From NCBI GenBank assembly GCA_020912385.1, contig CP087220.1, positions 62,001-126,000 of the forward strand: a DNA stretch of 64,000 nucleotides, read 5' to 3'. Source of the stretch: Neofusicoccum parvum (taxonomy: Eukaryota; Ascomycota; Dothideomycetes; Botryosphaeriales; Botryosphaeriaceae). Position 1 is the stretch's first letter. Each line of letters starts with the position of its first letter. The notes beneath the pieces are model-generated. The model was not told the origin of the DNA. It made no database searches and saw only the letters and a list, made by a program, of their open reading frames with translations. A program made the position numbers and the translations under genes. Positions 1 to 12,557 of this stretch are shown here, piece after piece.

Positions 1-847
1 TGGAGGACGTGGTGGTTCTTGCCATTCGCGCTTTGCGGACTGAGTATGTCTCCCATCATCCTAGAGAGTCTACCTGCTCGAGTACTAATGCTATACCAGT
101 CGAAAGTCTCGGCTACGCTGGTCGATTCATCTCCTCCCGTCAGGCTCCGGACTACACCACCTGGCCGTACGCGGCGCAATTCGCCATCATATTGGCATCT
201 CCGGTCCTCCTGACATCCTCGATGTACCTCGTTATGGCACGGATAGTCGTGGCTACTGATGGAGAGGTTCAATTTCCAATCAAGATGAAATGGTTCACCA
301 AGGCCTTCTGTGGCGGGGATAGCAGCTCCCTGGGGATGATGGGAATCGGTATGGACCTGGATTGTTCATGAAGAAGCTTCGTTGCTAATGAAGATGTACA
401 GGCGGTGCTTTGTATACAAGTTCCAGTGACCCAACAAAGGGCCTTGGCGCCTTCGCTAAGAACATTGTCTATGCTGGGATCGGTCATCACATCATCTTCA
501 TGATCGTGTTCATGATCGTTACCGCCATCTTCCACGTCCGTATAAGTCGCAACCCGACGGTCCGCTCGAGCACAACGAACAGCAACTGGGCCCAGTTCCT
601 CTGGCTCTTTTACGCTTCCTGCATTGTCCTCATCTTCCGCAACGTCCTCAGGTTCATCCAATTCATGCAGGGGGCCGATGGAACGCTCAACTCAAAGGAG
701 ATTTACCTTGTGGCCTTCGACAGCATTCCCGTTTTCCTTATCATGGCAGTCTTTAGTTTCCGCCACCCAAGACTCTTGAACAGCAACCGTGGAAGTGTCC
801 TGCTGGACGAGGAGACTTCTGGAAATGTCTACGAGATGAACAAGTAG
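1..847 (+). CDS. RTA1-like lipid-translocating/resistance membrane protein (5' partial)
   Basis: The 3' part of an RTA1-family multi-pass membrane protein, a fungal plasma-membrane family linked to lipid translocation and to resistance to compounds such as 7-aminocholesterol. The 5' end lies outside the window. Exons read as <1-43, 100-348 and 402-847. Intron 1 has a GTATGT donor and a perfect TACTAAT branch point before CAG at 97-99; intron 2 has GTATGG and GCTAATG. The spliced frame gives CGLIESLGYAGRF followed by several hydrophobic helices, an FRNVLRFIQFMQG segment that matches the family's conserved FR..E/RF..G stretch, and a hydrophilic tail ending at the stop at 845-847. The family usually has seven helices; those visible here cover about helices 3-7. 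The assignment is from remembered family pattern. Confidence 0.85.
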
Positions 848-1057
848 AGTTGGTTTCAAGTGGCGAAGGGCTCGGCGGACGGGGGGTAAGATGTGGCGTT
901 GGAGAACATGCATTTGTGGATTACAGCAGGAGGCGCTTCTCGTTGGCGTGGCAATTACTAGTCTTTTTACACCTGAGCATAGCTGGGCTTGCTTCATGTG
1001 ATCGATATCTCTTCGAATCGTTATTTTCGCATTCTCTACGGATGAAATGGCTGTTCA

Positions 1058-3012
1058 TTAGACTTTTGGGTCTGCACCCTCCTCCGTGGCTCGATGACGG
1101 AGACGTGGACGGCTCCGGTCCATACCATCAATCGGCGGGAACTTCTTCTCGTCCGTGGTCGGAACATATGTGTCGCCGTCGAGCCATCCGCCCACACCCG
1201 CCCCCTCGTAAGCCAATCGCTGCTGCTGGAAAGAACCATCAATTACCCATTGGAGCCGAGCATACTCCCAGAAATGAAGATGCGACTGGAGCCAACCCGC
1301 TACTGTGTCAATAATCAGGCCAACGAAGATGATGACACACCCAACGGCAACGACTGTTATGGTGGCTGCGAGGTGAAAATTTTGGTAGCCTGAGCCTGCG
1401 CGGATCCGCTGCTGTTCACAATCTTCCATTGACTCGTCATCATCGTAGTTGACCACGAATTGTTTCATCGATGCGTCTGACGGTCCAGTGACGAACTCAA
1501 TGACCCCCTCCTGGAGAAGGGCGAGAGACACGGAGAACCAACGGCCAACCTCGGCCCGCCACTGATCCACTGGAATTGTCCCGTATTGAGTGGTCTCTAT
1601 TACTGTCTTTGATGCAAGAAGTGGATCACCAGGCATCATCTTGGCGACAAAGCTTAAGTCCGGGGTGTGCACGATGGCGGCGGCTACAAGGCGGACAGCA
1701 GTGGTGAGTTGCCGTGACGCGAGACCAAGCGATATCGCTTCCGTAAATATTCCACGCGCCGAAACAAACGGGGTACAACGGCGCGGTTCGTCTTCAGTGG
1801 CAGCTTTACAAATTTGGTGTTGCTCGATGCAGCCGAGGATGGTTACAACGCGGGCCGGGAGATAGACAGTGCCGAAGTCAGACCAATGGTCGGGATCTGC
1901 ACGATACATCGGGTCTTCGACGGAGGAAAGATATGACATGTAGTTTGCCGCGAGGAAGAAGATTGATGCAGTGGCGTCGGAACGATCGATTATTGTTGCA
2001 TTTGGCCACCATTGGTTACTAGTTCCATCGGGGTCATAGCTGTAGGTGCTACTTATCGTCAGTATTCTACTCTACTTGTCAGAGAGTTTACGTACGTGAG
2101 GGTATATCCATTCACGTATCTTAGAGAATTCCCCGAGTAGTTGTATGTGGAAGCGGAACCGAACCCTGTGTTTTCCCCATACTCGTACAGAAGAACACTC
2201 TCGTTGGTGTCGTTGTTGAGGATGATATTGACATGGGTCGTGAGCATGGGTGAACAGGTAACGACCTTCCGGTAGTCAATGGCATGTTCATCCGCACCGT
2301 TCATTCCTAGATGTGTGTTGGAGTTGATGAACCCCGTGTCCATGGTGACTGGAACCGAGTTGTTGGTGACGCAGAGGTCCACGTCGGTGAATGGACACTT
2401 TCCGTCGGCGATCGCCCAATTCAGATGGGATGCCGGGTATCTGTTGCAGGCATTGGAGCTGGATGCTGCCCCATAGCATTGTCTCTCATAGGTGGTTGCG
2501 GTTTCCAAGCGGCCGGTCCAGTAGACTCCGAAAGACTGCACATCCTCAGCTGATATTTGGACTGCTCCACAAGCAGCATGCTCGATCAGCACCTGATCTC
2601 CGTTGGCCGTCCATATAAGAGATATGTAAAGACGGATTACAGCGGATGCAACGACGAAGAGCAAGGATACGACCGTCACGAAAGAGCCTCGCCAAAGAGC
2701 TGCCGGAAACCCAAGTTGTTTTCGCCATCCGAGCGCCAGTCGAAAGAAGAGCCAAAGAGCTTGCGTGTGCGAGTTGCTGTTGCGAAGCACGCTTCGAATG
2801 TTGTGGCGGTACCCGTCGTGCAGAGTTTGTGTGGAGAGAAACTGGTGGAGCAAGAACTTGACAATATTCCAAGCCTGCACCGCAACGAAGCCCGCAAAGA
2901 TGATCAGAGCAGCGGAGAGGATACCACCGTGGCGCTCGTTCAAGGTCAGTGTCCAGACTCCATTGTCGTGGTTCTTCCAAACACCGCGATACACCTCTGC
3001 AGACGCGGACAT
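1058..3012 (-). CDS. Unknown fungal multi-pass membrane protein, 636 aa
   Basis: Two exons, 3012-2096 and 2051-1058, with a 44-nt intron (GTACGT donor, CTGAC branch). The start is the ATG at 3012, because the frame upstream of it has no further convincing Met. The protein has hydrophobic helices near residues 29-50 and 115-138. A long Asn- and Cys-containing loop follows, probably extracellular, with many N-glycosylation sequons such as NDTNES and NYSGNS. A last helix lies near 532-554, followed by a charged cytosolic tail. This layout recurs in a large family of uncharacterised ascomycete membrane proteins; I know no function for it. It converges with the RTA1-like gene, whose stop lies 210 bp away. 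Confidence 0.8.
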
Positions 3013-3695
3013 TCTGTTTCGAGAGGGGACTGGAGGACGGGCTCGCCGGAACGGCTGGAATCTACACAACGCCAGCTATTCATACCCTATTACCGTTTGA
3101 GCCTCGTCGGGTAGAGGGTCATACCGTTGGCGCAAATGTTGATCACGCTTTACCCTTTGTCTATAAAATTGCGGGAAGCCGGCAACACTAATCGCAATGC
3201 AGTAAAGCATCCTCCGGCGCTGCTTCCCGAGTATTGGGCCAAGGCTGTAAACGAGGGCAGATTGGAGTTAGTGAGGCTACTTTGAGCAAAATGGGGTACT
3301 CTACTTTCCCACTTAGAGGGCACACCGGCTTGGTACTCTTGCCAATCGTGGTCCGTGGCACCAATCATGGCCCTTGTCGTTCGCCACAGCGGGTCTTCGT
3401 TCGCCCCGCCAAGAAGTCATTTCCAGCTTCGCTGTTATTGGACGCCACGACGCATTCTTGTGTTTCGAGTTGGGATATGATCGCTCCCTCAACTGAAGGA
3501 TAAACGCCAGAGTCTCCTGGGATGCAGCACTAGCAGCATTGTGCAATTGACCACTCCGTTCTCAAGGCATTTGTAATGCACGCAATCAAGAAAGATGATA
3601 AATATCTCTGGCAGAACCAGATCAGCCATTTATTTCCGCGATCATATTGAGGTGCGCCAGCCCACAGTTCAATCCATACGGAGTATCAGGTTCGC
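3013..3695. other. Intergenic, promoter side of the 636-aa membrane protein
   Basis: No gene seen. The stretch holds the upstream region of the minus-strand gene starting at 3012 and the 3' flank of the next minus-strand gene. Short open frames here have no recognisable content. Confidence 0.6.
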
Positions 3696-5085
3696 TCAGG
3701 CTGATGATGAGTTTTCCTTCTTTCGTGGGCTAAAATTCCACCATAGGTAGACAACAACCGCAGTGATCGGGATAGAGATCACCCAGAAGACCCAGAATAG
3801 AGACGAAAGATGAACACCACTGGACTTGTTGTCTACACTGAAGTCGAAGAACGAACTACTAAATACGGTAGCTATCAGTGTGCTCGGCAAGAATACCAAC
3901 GTGATCAGTGCAATAGTGTGCATCGAGCGGCTGTCCTCTTGCGTGACAATGTTGAATGCCTGTGCGGAGCGCGTTAGGCAATCGAAATAAATCTACAAGG
4001 AAAAGACCTACCAGGCTAGTGATGTTTGCTATTCTCTTCTCGAGGCTTTTAAGCCGTAGATGAGTTGCTTTGAACACACGGGCGCTATGTAGGAATTTCT
4101 GCTCCACAATGGAAGCACATTGCGGCTGGTTCCCACTGTAGCGTGCTTGGTACGACTCGATGATATCTTTGCATATAATCTGGGCAGCCTCAAATGCCTC
4201 GGAAAGGTAAATTTGGTGTTTGGAAATGTTGTGCAATTCGGAGAGATCGATTGACCTTCCAGCACGTTTATCGAGTGCTGTTCTTTGGAGCGTGCCCTAA
4301 CCAGTCAGCGTAATCTGATTTGGGCGCAATTCTCACTTACTTTCTCAATATTACGAAACACGTCTGCAAGTGTCCATGCAACATCATCCATAACTTTCCA
4401 AATGACCCGTAGAATTGGATTGAAAATGATGTATGGATCGTTTAGCTGTGATTCTGAAAGATGTAGCGTGTTGAACTCCTTATGCAGCAGAGGAGGCGCG
4501 TCAAAGCACAGAAGAGTAGACTGCTGGCTGCCGCTGATATGATCCTTCTTTTCAATGAGGATGAATGCAAAGTTAAACCAGGCTCGGTCATGATTTCCCT
4601 CGGTAGATGTGACTGGACTGGTAATCCGTGTTGGTCGTCCGCTCTCGTCTCGATCTACCTGGAGACTCTTGGAGACGAGTCGAACCCATGTTCCTTTCAA
4701 TCTTCGTCAGCTTTTGCTCAAAATTAGCTGCCTGAAAAATAGCATTACTTATTCTGTGATTGTCCTCGTCAATGAAGCTGCCGAATATCGAGTTGGCGCT
4801 CTGATCTCGTTCTAAGAGGAACTCGTCTGGAACTTGGTGCCGCGAAAGGTATGAGTCGATGGTTGGTTGTAGCTCAGGGGAAACGGCGTCTCGCGGTATC
4901 GACCTTCATTTTCGTCAGTAAATTGCACGTCTATAAGACTTTGGAGCACCCAACAAGATACGGAAGCGTCCACTCCATTCATCCGGCTCCTGGAGAAATT
5001 CTAGTACAGTGCTTGCAGATCTCGTTGGCGCGGAGTCCGCACGTTCCCAAACCCATTTTATAAGTGGTATCTGGGCGACTGCCAT
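3696..5085 (-). CDS. CorA-like fungal membrane protein with C-terminal TM pair
   Basis: A multi-exon gene. The 3' exons are secure: 4693-4341, 4296-4012 and 3959-3696, joined by 44-nt and 52-nt introns that keep frame. An upstream exon ending at 4749 joins through a GTAATG intron of 55 nt. The likely start is the ATG at 5085, with one more intron somewhere around 4880-4950 whose borders I could not fix. The end of the protein reads ITSLAFNIVTQEDSRSM, then MHTIALITLVFLP and a second helix FWVFWVISIPITAVVVYLWW. That arrangement is typical of the CorA-like proteins abundant in moulds: a long helical cytosolic part followed by two terminal helices. Metal transport has not been shown for this branch. 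The GMN signature of true CorA channels is not visible. Confidence 0.7.
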
Positions 5086-6039
5086 GATTGATGCCGTCTT
5101 TTTACGGGGACGTGAACGGTATGTGGATGCCGAGGGCAGCAGAGGAAAGCACGGTGTGAGTCAAAGTCGCCTACTTCCGAAGGAAAGTCCTCCACAGCAC
5201 ACGGATCGACAGGCGTCAGGTAACTTCCGGAAAATTAATTCTTGTGTGACAGCTTGGTCTGCCTAGCTTTTTTGTAGCCGCTGTGGCGTTGAGCTGAAGT
5301 GACGGGAAGCGGGGGGAAGCGAGACTAGACCATTCAGCCAAATGGCGCGTGCAGCTGAATGCAAGGGTCGGAGACACGCAACTTGAATTGGACGCCCACC
5401 AACATAAATTTAGAAAACTGCGCGTGCTGCCACGCTGGAGCCTGGAGTCTCAGGTGTAGCCTCAGACTCGATTCAGAATCCTATTTCGCCCCGTTAGTAT
5501 GGCATGTCCGATCGTCTTGCCGCTTTCGGCTTAAGCACGATGTCCTGTAGCCCCCACGCGGCAATATCGCCGACATCAACGTGATGCAAATACTCGAAAG
5601 GCGCACGGGACATGCCGCGGTCAGTATGCAATTTTCATTCATGAAGACTGGTGATTGGTGTGCCTCACACATCTCAAGATCATGAGAACATCGCAGACGA
5701 GGCTGGATATTTGGCTTCTACCTCAGCGCAGCCACTGCTTCATTGTAGTTACACTTCGGCCAGAAGGGGGCATTCTTGCTATTTTTTATTCAGCTTTGAG
5801 CGCCACGCTGGCCATGATTTGCTGGAGAAATCCAGGAAAAGACTCTGGAACAGAATCCGCCCCCATCACACAGGAGATTTCTCCTAGCACCTTTCTTTTT
5901 TTCCCCGTGCGTTAGAGCAACTGACTACTTTCACGGCACGAACAGGAGCGCTTATAAATCTTCTCCTCCTCTCCGTCGGGGGATGCTTCTCTTCGCTCCT
6001 TAATCTTCCCAACACAGCTGCATACCCAGAGAAGGCAAC
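5086..6039. other. Intergenic divergent promoter region
   Basis: About 950 bp between divergently transcribed genes with starts at 5085 (minus) and 6040 (plus). I see no gene. The last 90 bp carry a TATA box followed by a CT-rich leader. Confidence 0.6.
5953..5959 (+). promoter_or_regulatory. TATA box of the HET-like gene
   Basis: TATAAAT, 81-87 bp upstream of the start at 6040, followed by a CT-rich leader of the kind common at fungal transcription starts. Confidence 0.5.
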
Positions 6040-9000
6040 ATGGTGAGGCACGTTCGTTCATTTGATATTTCTTCATGCTGATATAGAGCCAGTCGACACG
6101 GCACGGAGGTAGCTATGACCCAAACCAGGGGTTCGTCATGGTTGAGACTCATACGGTAAGATCTAACCTGTAAGACTGGGGCGAAGGCTAAGAATACAAC
6201 CTAAAGGGGCCTCAACGTCACGGCGGAGCCTATAACCCGAGCTCAGGTGCTTGGCCACAGGCTGCACCTCCAAGCATTGCTAGTTCGCCGGCACATTACC
6301 AGGCTCAGATGGCAAGTCTGCTTCTATAGCCGCAAAACCAGTCCCACTAACTTCATACAGAACTATGTGAGCCAGGGTCAGGTGCAACAAATGCCGGTAG
6401 ACCGATCAAACATGCTAGTAAAGCTCCTTTGTTCATGGTGTTGAGATGTTGGGATTAACGACGGGCAGAAACATCCTGACACGGAAGTCTCTGCAGTCGT
6501 CCCTTCCACTACTCATGTACGTAGACCCGAATGGCATACTACCTTCTATCCTGCTATCTATTGATGTTGAAGTACTGACCTCCCCTCAAGTCCAGTCGCC
6601 CCAAAGGCTGGGTGAATGCACTCAATTCTCGTTCTCGATTCCGCTGGAAGGCGCCGCATTACTACCAGGAGCCATCGTGGAAATATGATCCTGCGTACAG
6701 CTTTAGACATCGCGACTGCATGGCACGCGTCTGGCAAGGTGCCGAAGATGATCGATATCTTAGCCCGTTCGACGGACACATCTCAAAGCTGCTTGTCCAG
6801 TGTACCGGTATGTCTAAAATCGCCAGTCTCTTTTTCTTCAGTGGCCCATCGCTAACAAGCCATCAGATGAGATATACGAGAATCCGGGAACTTCAACCTA
6901 CCGCCGAACCTACATCCGCAACGTGAGCACAAGAATGCTACGGCTGGCAAACTGGCCAACGAGCCACTTTGATTTTGTGAAGAACGAATACCGAGAGTAT
7001 GGGACTGGTTGGCTGATCGCCAAGTGGATTCCAGCCTGCTTGGCGCTCACAGTGATGGTAGGACCGCCTGAATCTCGTGCCTGTCCTCCAATCTGACCAT
7101 GCAGATTCTCTTTGCCGATGACGGAGCCCAAGTAAGAAACAACGGGAACTACGACGTTTTTCCCTACAAGTACCACGGCTACGCGAAAGTGGCGCGAAAC
7201 GCGCTTGAATACCCAAAGGAAAATTCTCAGTACGTGCCAGCCCGTTACATGGAATAGTGCATGTGGGGTTAATAATGGCGTTGCACAGAGCTCCCAGTTC
7301 AGCCGTGGAGAGCAGCAACCCTGTGATGGAACGACTTCTGAGCCCTCGATATCTCTGCTTCATCCGAAACCCCGACGATCGCACAACCAACCACGGCGTG
7401 AGCGTCCAGAAGATTGACACGTCCGACAATGGAAACGGCGCGACATGCAACTACCTCTTCGTCGCGTACACGGCTAAGCAGTTCAACCACCAATCCGAGG
7501 ACGATATGAAAGCTTTGCACCAGATCGCTGAGACGGCGACAAGATCTGCTGGGCTTCCGTCATACTGGATTGGATGCAGCTGCATTCCCGATGACAACCA
7601 TATGGAGGAAGATGTATTCCGCATCAGTGACATCATACGCGGTGCCGCGGCGCTGTGCATTGCCGTGGGGCCGTCCCACGAATCCACTGAAAAGGAGCAG
7701 ACCACTTGGAGCATGCTTCGACAGTGGGGAGAGCGCCTTTGGACATTCCCCGAAGTCCTTCTCAGCCCACGTGGCTCGCCAATTCTGGTTTATACCCGCG
7801 GACAGCTCGGCAAACCCCTCCCGGTGGCCAAGAATCAGTTTGCCAGTCAGGTGTGGGCGGATGCCGCGGTGGCACGCCAGCTCGTTGACCACTATGAGGG
7901 CAACCTGACTCTTGGCCGCCTCGAACTCGACACGATTGCGCTGCAGTGTCTTCATAGTCGCAAGACTACCCAGTACTTACCTGGAGACCACTCATATGCC
8001 CTGATGGGCTTGCTTCGCGTGCGACCAACGGTCAACCACACGGACTCTGCGTTTCAGGCCTTTGCGCGGCTGTCTCTAGCCAACGACAGCGATAAGCTGC
8101 TGGAAAGACTGGTCTGCACTCTGCCCAAGACGCCGGACCAGCATTGGTCGTCCGTTGATGATGCGTGGAATGCCAGCCTCTGGGACGTCTACCCATCGTG
8201 CCAGGTTGCAGGTGAGTCATCTCCATGCTCCAGACCAGATGTATACTGACAATTCAGGTTTCTGTGACGATGATGCAGTGATTATCGACGGCGCTCTCGG
8301 TGCTTCCATCCGCTGGAAGTCGTTCGCGCCGGTCAAAAACCTTCGGAGATCCTCTTGGAAGCGTCTCTTCGCCCAGTTGTTCCTCCACTCCTCTGGTATC
8401 TTATTTATCATTTCCCTCCTCCTGCTCATTGTCGGCTCCTACGCTGGAGGCGCGATACTGTTCCTCCTTTCTGCACCACTCATCGCATGCTCCCCATACT
8501 TCCTGCGCATGATGTACGCTGGCAAGTTCTGGTACAGTCAGCCTTGGCTGTTCGGGTTTGAGGGTTACCTCGACATTGAGACCATCGAGTCTCAGATATG
8601 GGGCGCCAGGATGGGCAGGCTGGAGTGGTCCGCGTATGGCTCGCCGCTATCAAGACACCACAAGAACGAGTATGGCGAATGCATTGGCGACGATCCAACT
8701 ACAGACCCTGCTGTAGCAGAAATTGTCGAAAGAGCGAAATACGCCAACCCAAATGAGCAGCGCGTATGTAATTCTCTGCCCAATTCTAACGCACACGAAA
8801 CTAATGTTCGACCAGGTCTTCACGCTTATCGACACACGGAATATGGAAGTCATCCTGTTCCAGGCAATGCGCCCTCCCGTGGGTGTCTTGATCTGCGGGA
8901 GTGAAGGTGGCATGCAGAGGGCAGTCGGCGTCTCTTACGATTGGACAACCGCCACATGCTTCCGAGAGACGGTGTTCCGACTCGATTCCACGGTCCTGGA

Positions 9001-9079
9001 CAAGATGGACAGGGTCACCAGGACTAAGCTGGGACTGAAGAGGCCATCAACACGTGCCAGGTTTGTGGGGGATGCTTGA
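6040..9079 (+). CDS. HET-like fungal membrane protein, 835 aa, 11 exons
   Basis: Exons: 6040-6042, 6087-6155, 6207-6311, 6361-6417, 6469-6516, 6591-6807, 6867-7057, 7105-7229, 7289-8211, 8258-8763, 8816-9079; all phases agree. The first coding exon is only the ATG. The intron at 6312-6360 uses a GC donor (GCAAGT). The N-terminus is low-complexity and Gln/Pro-rich. The middle holds a divergent HET-type core: YWIGCSCIPDDN with E..R after it, then an LWTFPEVLLSP motif comparable to the WT.QE stretch of heterokaryon-incompatibility domains. Two strong helices follow, around FLHSSGILFIISLLLLIVGS and GAILFLLSAPLIACSPYFL. The HET link is my inference from motif order; the exact biological role is unknown. 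Confidence 0.75.
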
Positions 9080-9644
9080 TTACGCCACGCTAGCGATTTG
9101 AGGTTTCTTCTTCCAGAAGTTACTTTATTTCATCGTATTTTTCTCGCTGATTCCCCGATATCCCCGTTCTTCCTGTCTTGCTTTCTGGAATTCAGTCCCT
9201 GGTTTCAACACTTATGAGATGAACTGGTTAACCGATCCAAACTATCTCTTTGTAATAATGTGCTGTTTGGCAGCTATGATAAGCAAACCCTCATTATCCA
9301 TTGAACCTAAGCATTCCAATCTCTTGTAGAAGATCAAAAAATGGCTAAATGGAGCGTCTTAGAAAGAAAGGTAACGACGAATTATGCCGACTTGATCACC
9401 AAGATCAATTTTTGAGTAGCACGAAAGGAGTGAAAAGTTGTGAGGGTATCTGAGAAATTGGTCAATGAGTATAAACAATGAGATCCACGCCCAAGCTCAG
9501 CATCTATTTCAGGTCAGGTATGGGCGGAGAGGTGCAATAATTAGCTCGCAATTGACATGTGGGAAGTACATGGTTATGCGCTTCCGGGAGACACTGGAAG
9601 CTACAATGCGTGAATGTTCCGAACCAATACCCGCGCGCCAGTCC
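9080..9644. other. Intergenic between convergent genes
   Basis: 3' flanks of two convergent genes. The composition is AT-rich and nothing coding is recognisable. Confidence 0.6.
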
Positions 9645-11060
9645 TTAAAAGAGTTCGTTTACAAATTCGGTGACATCTTCCCAGAGTACTTTGGGTTGCT
9701 CCAAGGCTGCAAAATGGCCCCCCTGTTGGTTTGATATCATAGCGTTAGCGCGTATCGCCCATGAGGTGTTCACAGTATGACTGAATTTACCTTGTCGTGC
9801 GCCCGGTACCATTTCACCTTACCCATGATGTCAAGCCAGTGCCTTGGTGGACTCAACAGCTCGTACTTGAACCATGAGTATCCCATGGGCACCTGTACGT
9901 TCTCCCACCCAGACTTCATGTCCATTCCATCACGCACTACCATCCTGTAAGGCCATATAGACGATGGGTAGCATCCAGAAAACCAGTAAAGAGAAACGTT
10001 AGTCAAGATGAAGTCCAGCGACGGCTGTGACCGGCTGTCGCACCACTGCAGCATCTTTTCACCGATCCTACGCAAGTGGCGTCAGCATGAGATTATTTGT
10101 GAACAGCGGGTCCTTACCAGGCAAGTAAGCTGATTGGGTTGCTTCCAATGGCAAACCCTGCCGTTGCAGGCCGCGTTCCCTGAAGCTGCGAATACGCAGA
10201 GCCTGACTTGAAGACCTCAGCAGCATGCTGTAGCGCCCAAACCTCGTTGTCCGTGTATTTCCCGTTTGCTATATCAGACTCCACATCCACACCATCGGGT
10301 GGAGGCATGAATATCATGTTCACGTGAACGAGACGGCAGGCTGGATCCAACCCGGCGGTCTCGGGAGCAACTGCGGAGCCCACATCTCCCCCTTGTGCCA
10401 CGTAACCTCGCTGATCATCCGCAAAGCCTAGCAGGTGCATCAACTTGGAAACAATACGTGCGTTGTCCTTCAAACCAAAGTCCCTGTCTAGCGGGGGTGG
10501 AGAGGAATAGCCGAATCCTACAAGGTGCGGAACGATAACGTGGTAGGGCAGGACATCCGGAGTGGGATACTTGGCGCGGACGTGGAGAAGCATTGGTAGA
10601 AACTCCAGCACAGATCCCGGCCAGCCATGCAGGAAGACAATCGGAACAGCCGATGTACTCGTGGAAAAGAGGCACAGGAAGTGCACCGTGTAGTGATTGC
10701 CATCATCTTCAATCTTGATCGTGTATTGCGGGAACGAGTTCAGCTTCTCTTCCCATTCCCTCCTGCTCTAGTTGTCAGCACATGTCGCATGTGGCTCCAG
10801 CACCTGTACTGCGAGGCTTGAACCAACCAGTTATAACTCTGCTGCCAGTGCTGCACCGCATTGGTCAGCCAATTGTGTGAGACCCCGAAATTTGCATCCG
10901 CTTTTGAGTTCTCCCAATTAGGCGCTGCAACGGTGGACAGTTCGAGGAGTTTCTTCAGTCTCAAGATTTCTTCTTCAGAGACAGAAATTTTGAAAGGGGA
11001 AAGATTTGCTTCGGCGCTGACGGCAAACGGGGGCTTCGCAAATGGGCTGCTTTGATCCAT
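9645..11060 (-). CDS. Epoxide hydrolase (microsomal type), 410 aa
   Basis: Four exons: 11060-10828, 10762-10118, 10067-9791 and 9722-9645; the joined frame is continuous. It encodes an alpha/beta-hydrolase with the N-terminal EHN segment (SVSEEEILRLKKLL and YNWREWEEKLN). The HGWPGS oxyanion motif follows. The nucleophile region reads AQGGDVGS, where Asp attacks the epoxide. A Tyr-containing lid has YSQLQGTRPAT and the C-terminal GGHFAALEQP supplies the general-base His. This is the residue set expected of microsomal-type epoxide hydrolases, which convert epoxides to vicinal diols. Length is normal for fungal members. No clear N-terminal membrane anchor is seen, so it may be cytosolic. Confidence 0.9.
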
Positions 11061-12471
11061 GGAGGCGGCTTTTGTTCATGAATAAGTTTGGAAAACTTGA
11101 ATGGGACGCTGAATGAGAAACGTTGGCGCAAGAGTAATGATGAAATTCTATGAAGTTCCTCGCAATATAAGAAGAGCGAGAAATGCTGCTTTGGGGTGTG
11201 GGGTAAGTAAGATCGAAAGGCTTTAATGCGGAGCGAAAATCCAAGGAAGCGCCCCCCGCCGTACATTAGGAACGGCAACCTGAGCGGAGTCCACGGAGAC
11301 TTGGATTCCGACTTGGCCACCGCGGTTTTGTAAGCTGCCTCTCTACGAAACATGCGTTATGGGCCTACAGAAGTTGCGGGGCTGCTGAACCCCACTCCAG
11401 ACGCGCTGCGCATTGCCATGACCCGGAGAAAGGCGGGGTGGAATCAAAAAGCCGACCCGCTCGGCGTTTTCCACAAGGCCAAGACCGTACGTGTCGAAGT
11501 TGCAGCGGTCAGGCGTGGTGTTACTATTGAGTGTCTGCTCCTCTCAACAAGTTGGCTACTCTCGGTTTGTGAGCAGCATCCTTCTTGCACTGTCGGAATT
11601 AGGATAAGTTACTAGTTGATGCTTCAGAAGAGAGGACAGATGAGGATGACGAAGTCCGCCCGCACATGGCGTCAGTCCACGCTAACACAACTCCACAGGC
11701 GGCAGCTCGAAGACCATCAGAAACCCAATTGAGAACCAGTGCACCGAGTTTTTCTTACCTCTATCGCGAGTATTCTTCTTCGACTCCTCGGACTCTCAGG
11801 AAATCACAAGGCATTGATAGGAAGAAGCGGCTACAGCTTAGCCAAGAGATGCGATGCCGAAAGGGACGCCGTTTGTTGAGCCGACTGCGCGGAGACGGCT
11901 CTGTTGTGGGATAGAAACGCCGGGACTTGGCAGTGCTTCTCCAGTCCGGAGCGGATCCGAGCCGGTCATGTGATGGAGCTCATCTACCATACACGAGTCC
12001 CGGCTGTTAATTTGATCCCGACGGTGAGATAAAGGCGGACTAATTTCCGGGTTCGGCATTGCTGGTGGCCTCGCCGAGGTCTTGCATTGTCTTGCAGCTT
12101 TTGCAGACCGTGGTCTCCAAGCGCGTTGCATTTGCGGCTGGCGATGCAAAGCAGTTTTGCACGGACGCTAATTCTCGCTTGTACAGCTTCTTTACGTCTG
12201 TGATTAGCTGAGCTGGGTCATTCGGGCGCGTGTAAAGGACCTGACGCACATTTCTTATCAGCAGCCTATTCTCCAGCATCATCTTAAGGTCCGGATCAGA
12301 TCCCGTTTCCGACTCTACTTCTCCACCCTACTAGGGACGGCATCATCGCGTCCAATAATGGCGAAGGCGGAGTGCTGAGGCCCTGCCATCCATGTTCGCC
12401 AAGATCCCTCCAGGCACAGAGCGGTAAGTGGATGGACTCTGCCGACTCACGACACAAACACCTTCGCACTA
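11061..12471. other. Intergenic, possible small minus-strand ORF
   Basis: Mostly non-coding upstream sequence of the epoxide hydrolase and, at the right end, of the carboxylesterase. The only frame worth noting is 12282-12040 on the minus strand (80 aa, with a C..C pair near its end). It has no recognised family, so I do not call it a gene. Confidence 0.4.
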
Positions 12472-12477
12472 TATAAA
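12472..12477 (+). promoter_or_regulatory. TATA box of the carboxylesterase gene
   Basis: TATAAA, 81-86 bp before the ATG at 12558. The spacing matches that seen at the other TATA-containing genes here. Confidence 0.5.
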
Positions 12478-12557
12478 CCGCCATGTTTCTGCTACTTGAA
12501 CTGGTTGTCGGTTGCTGCGGGAGCGTCGTACAATATCTCACATCCACCGTCGACGCC

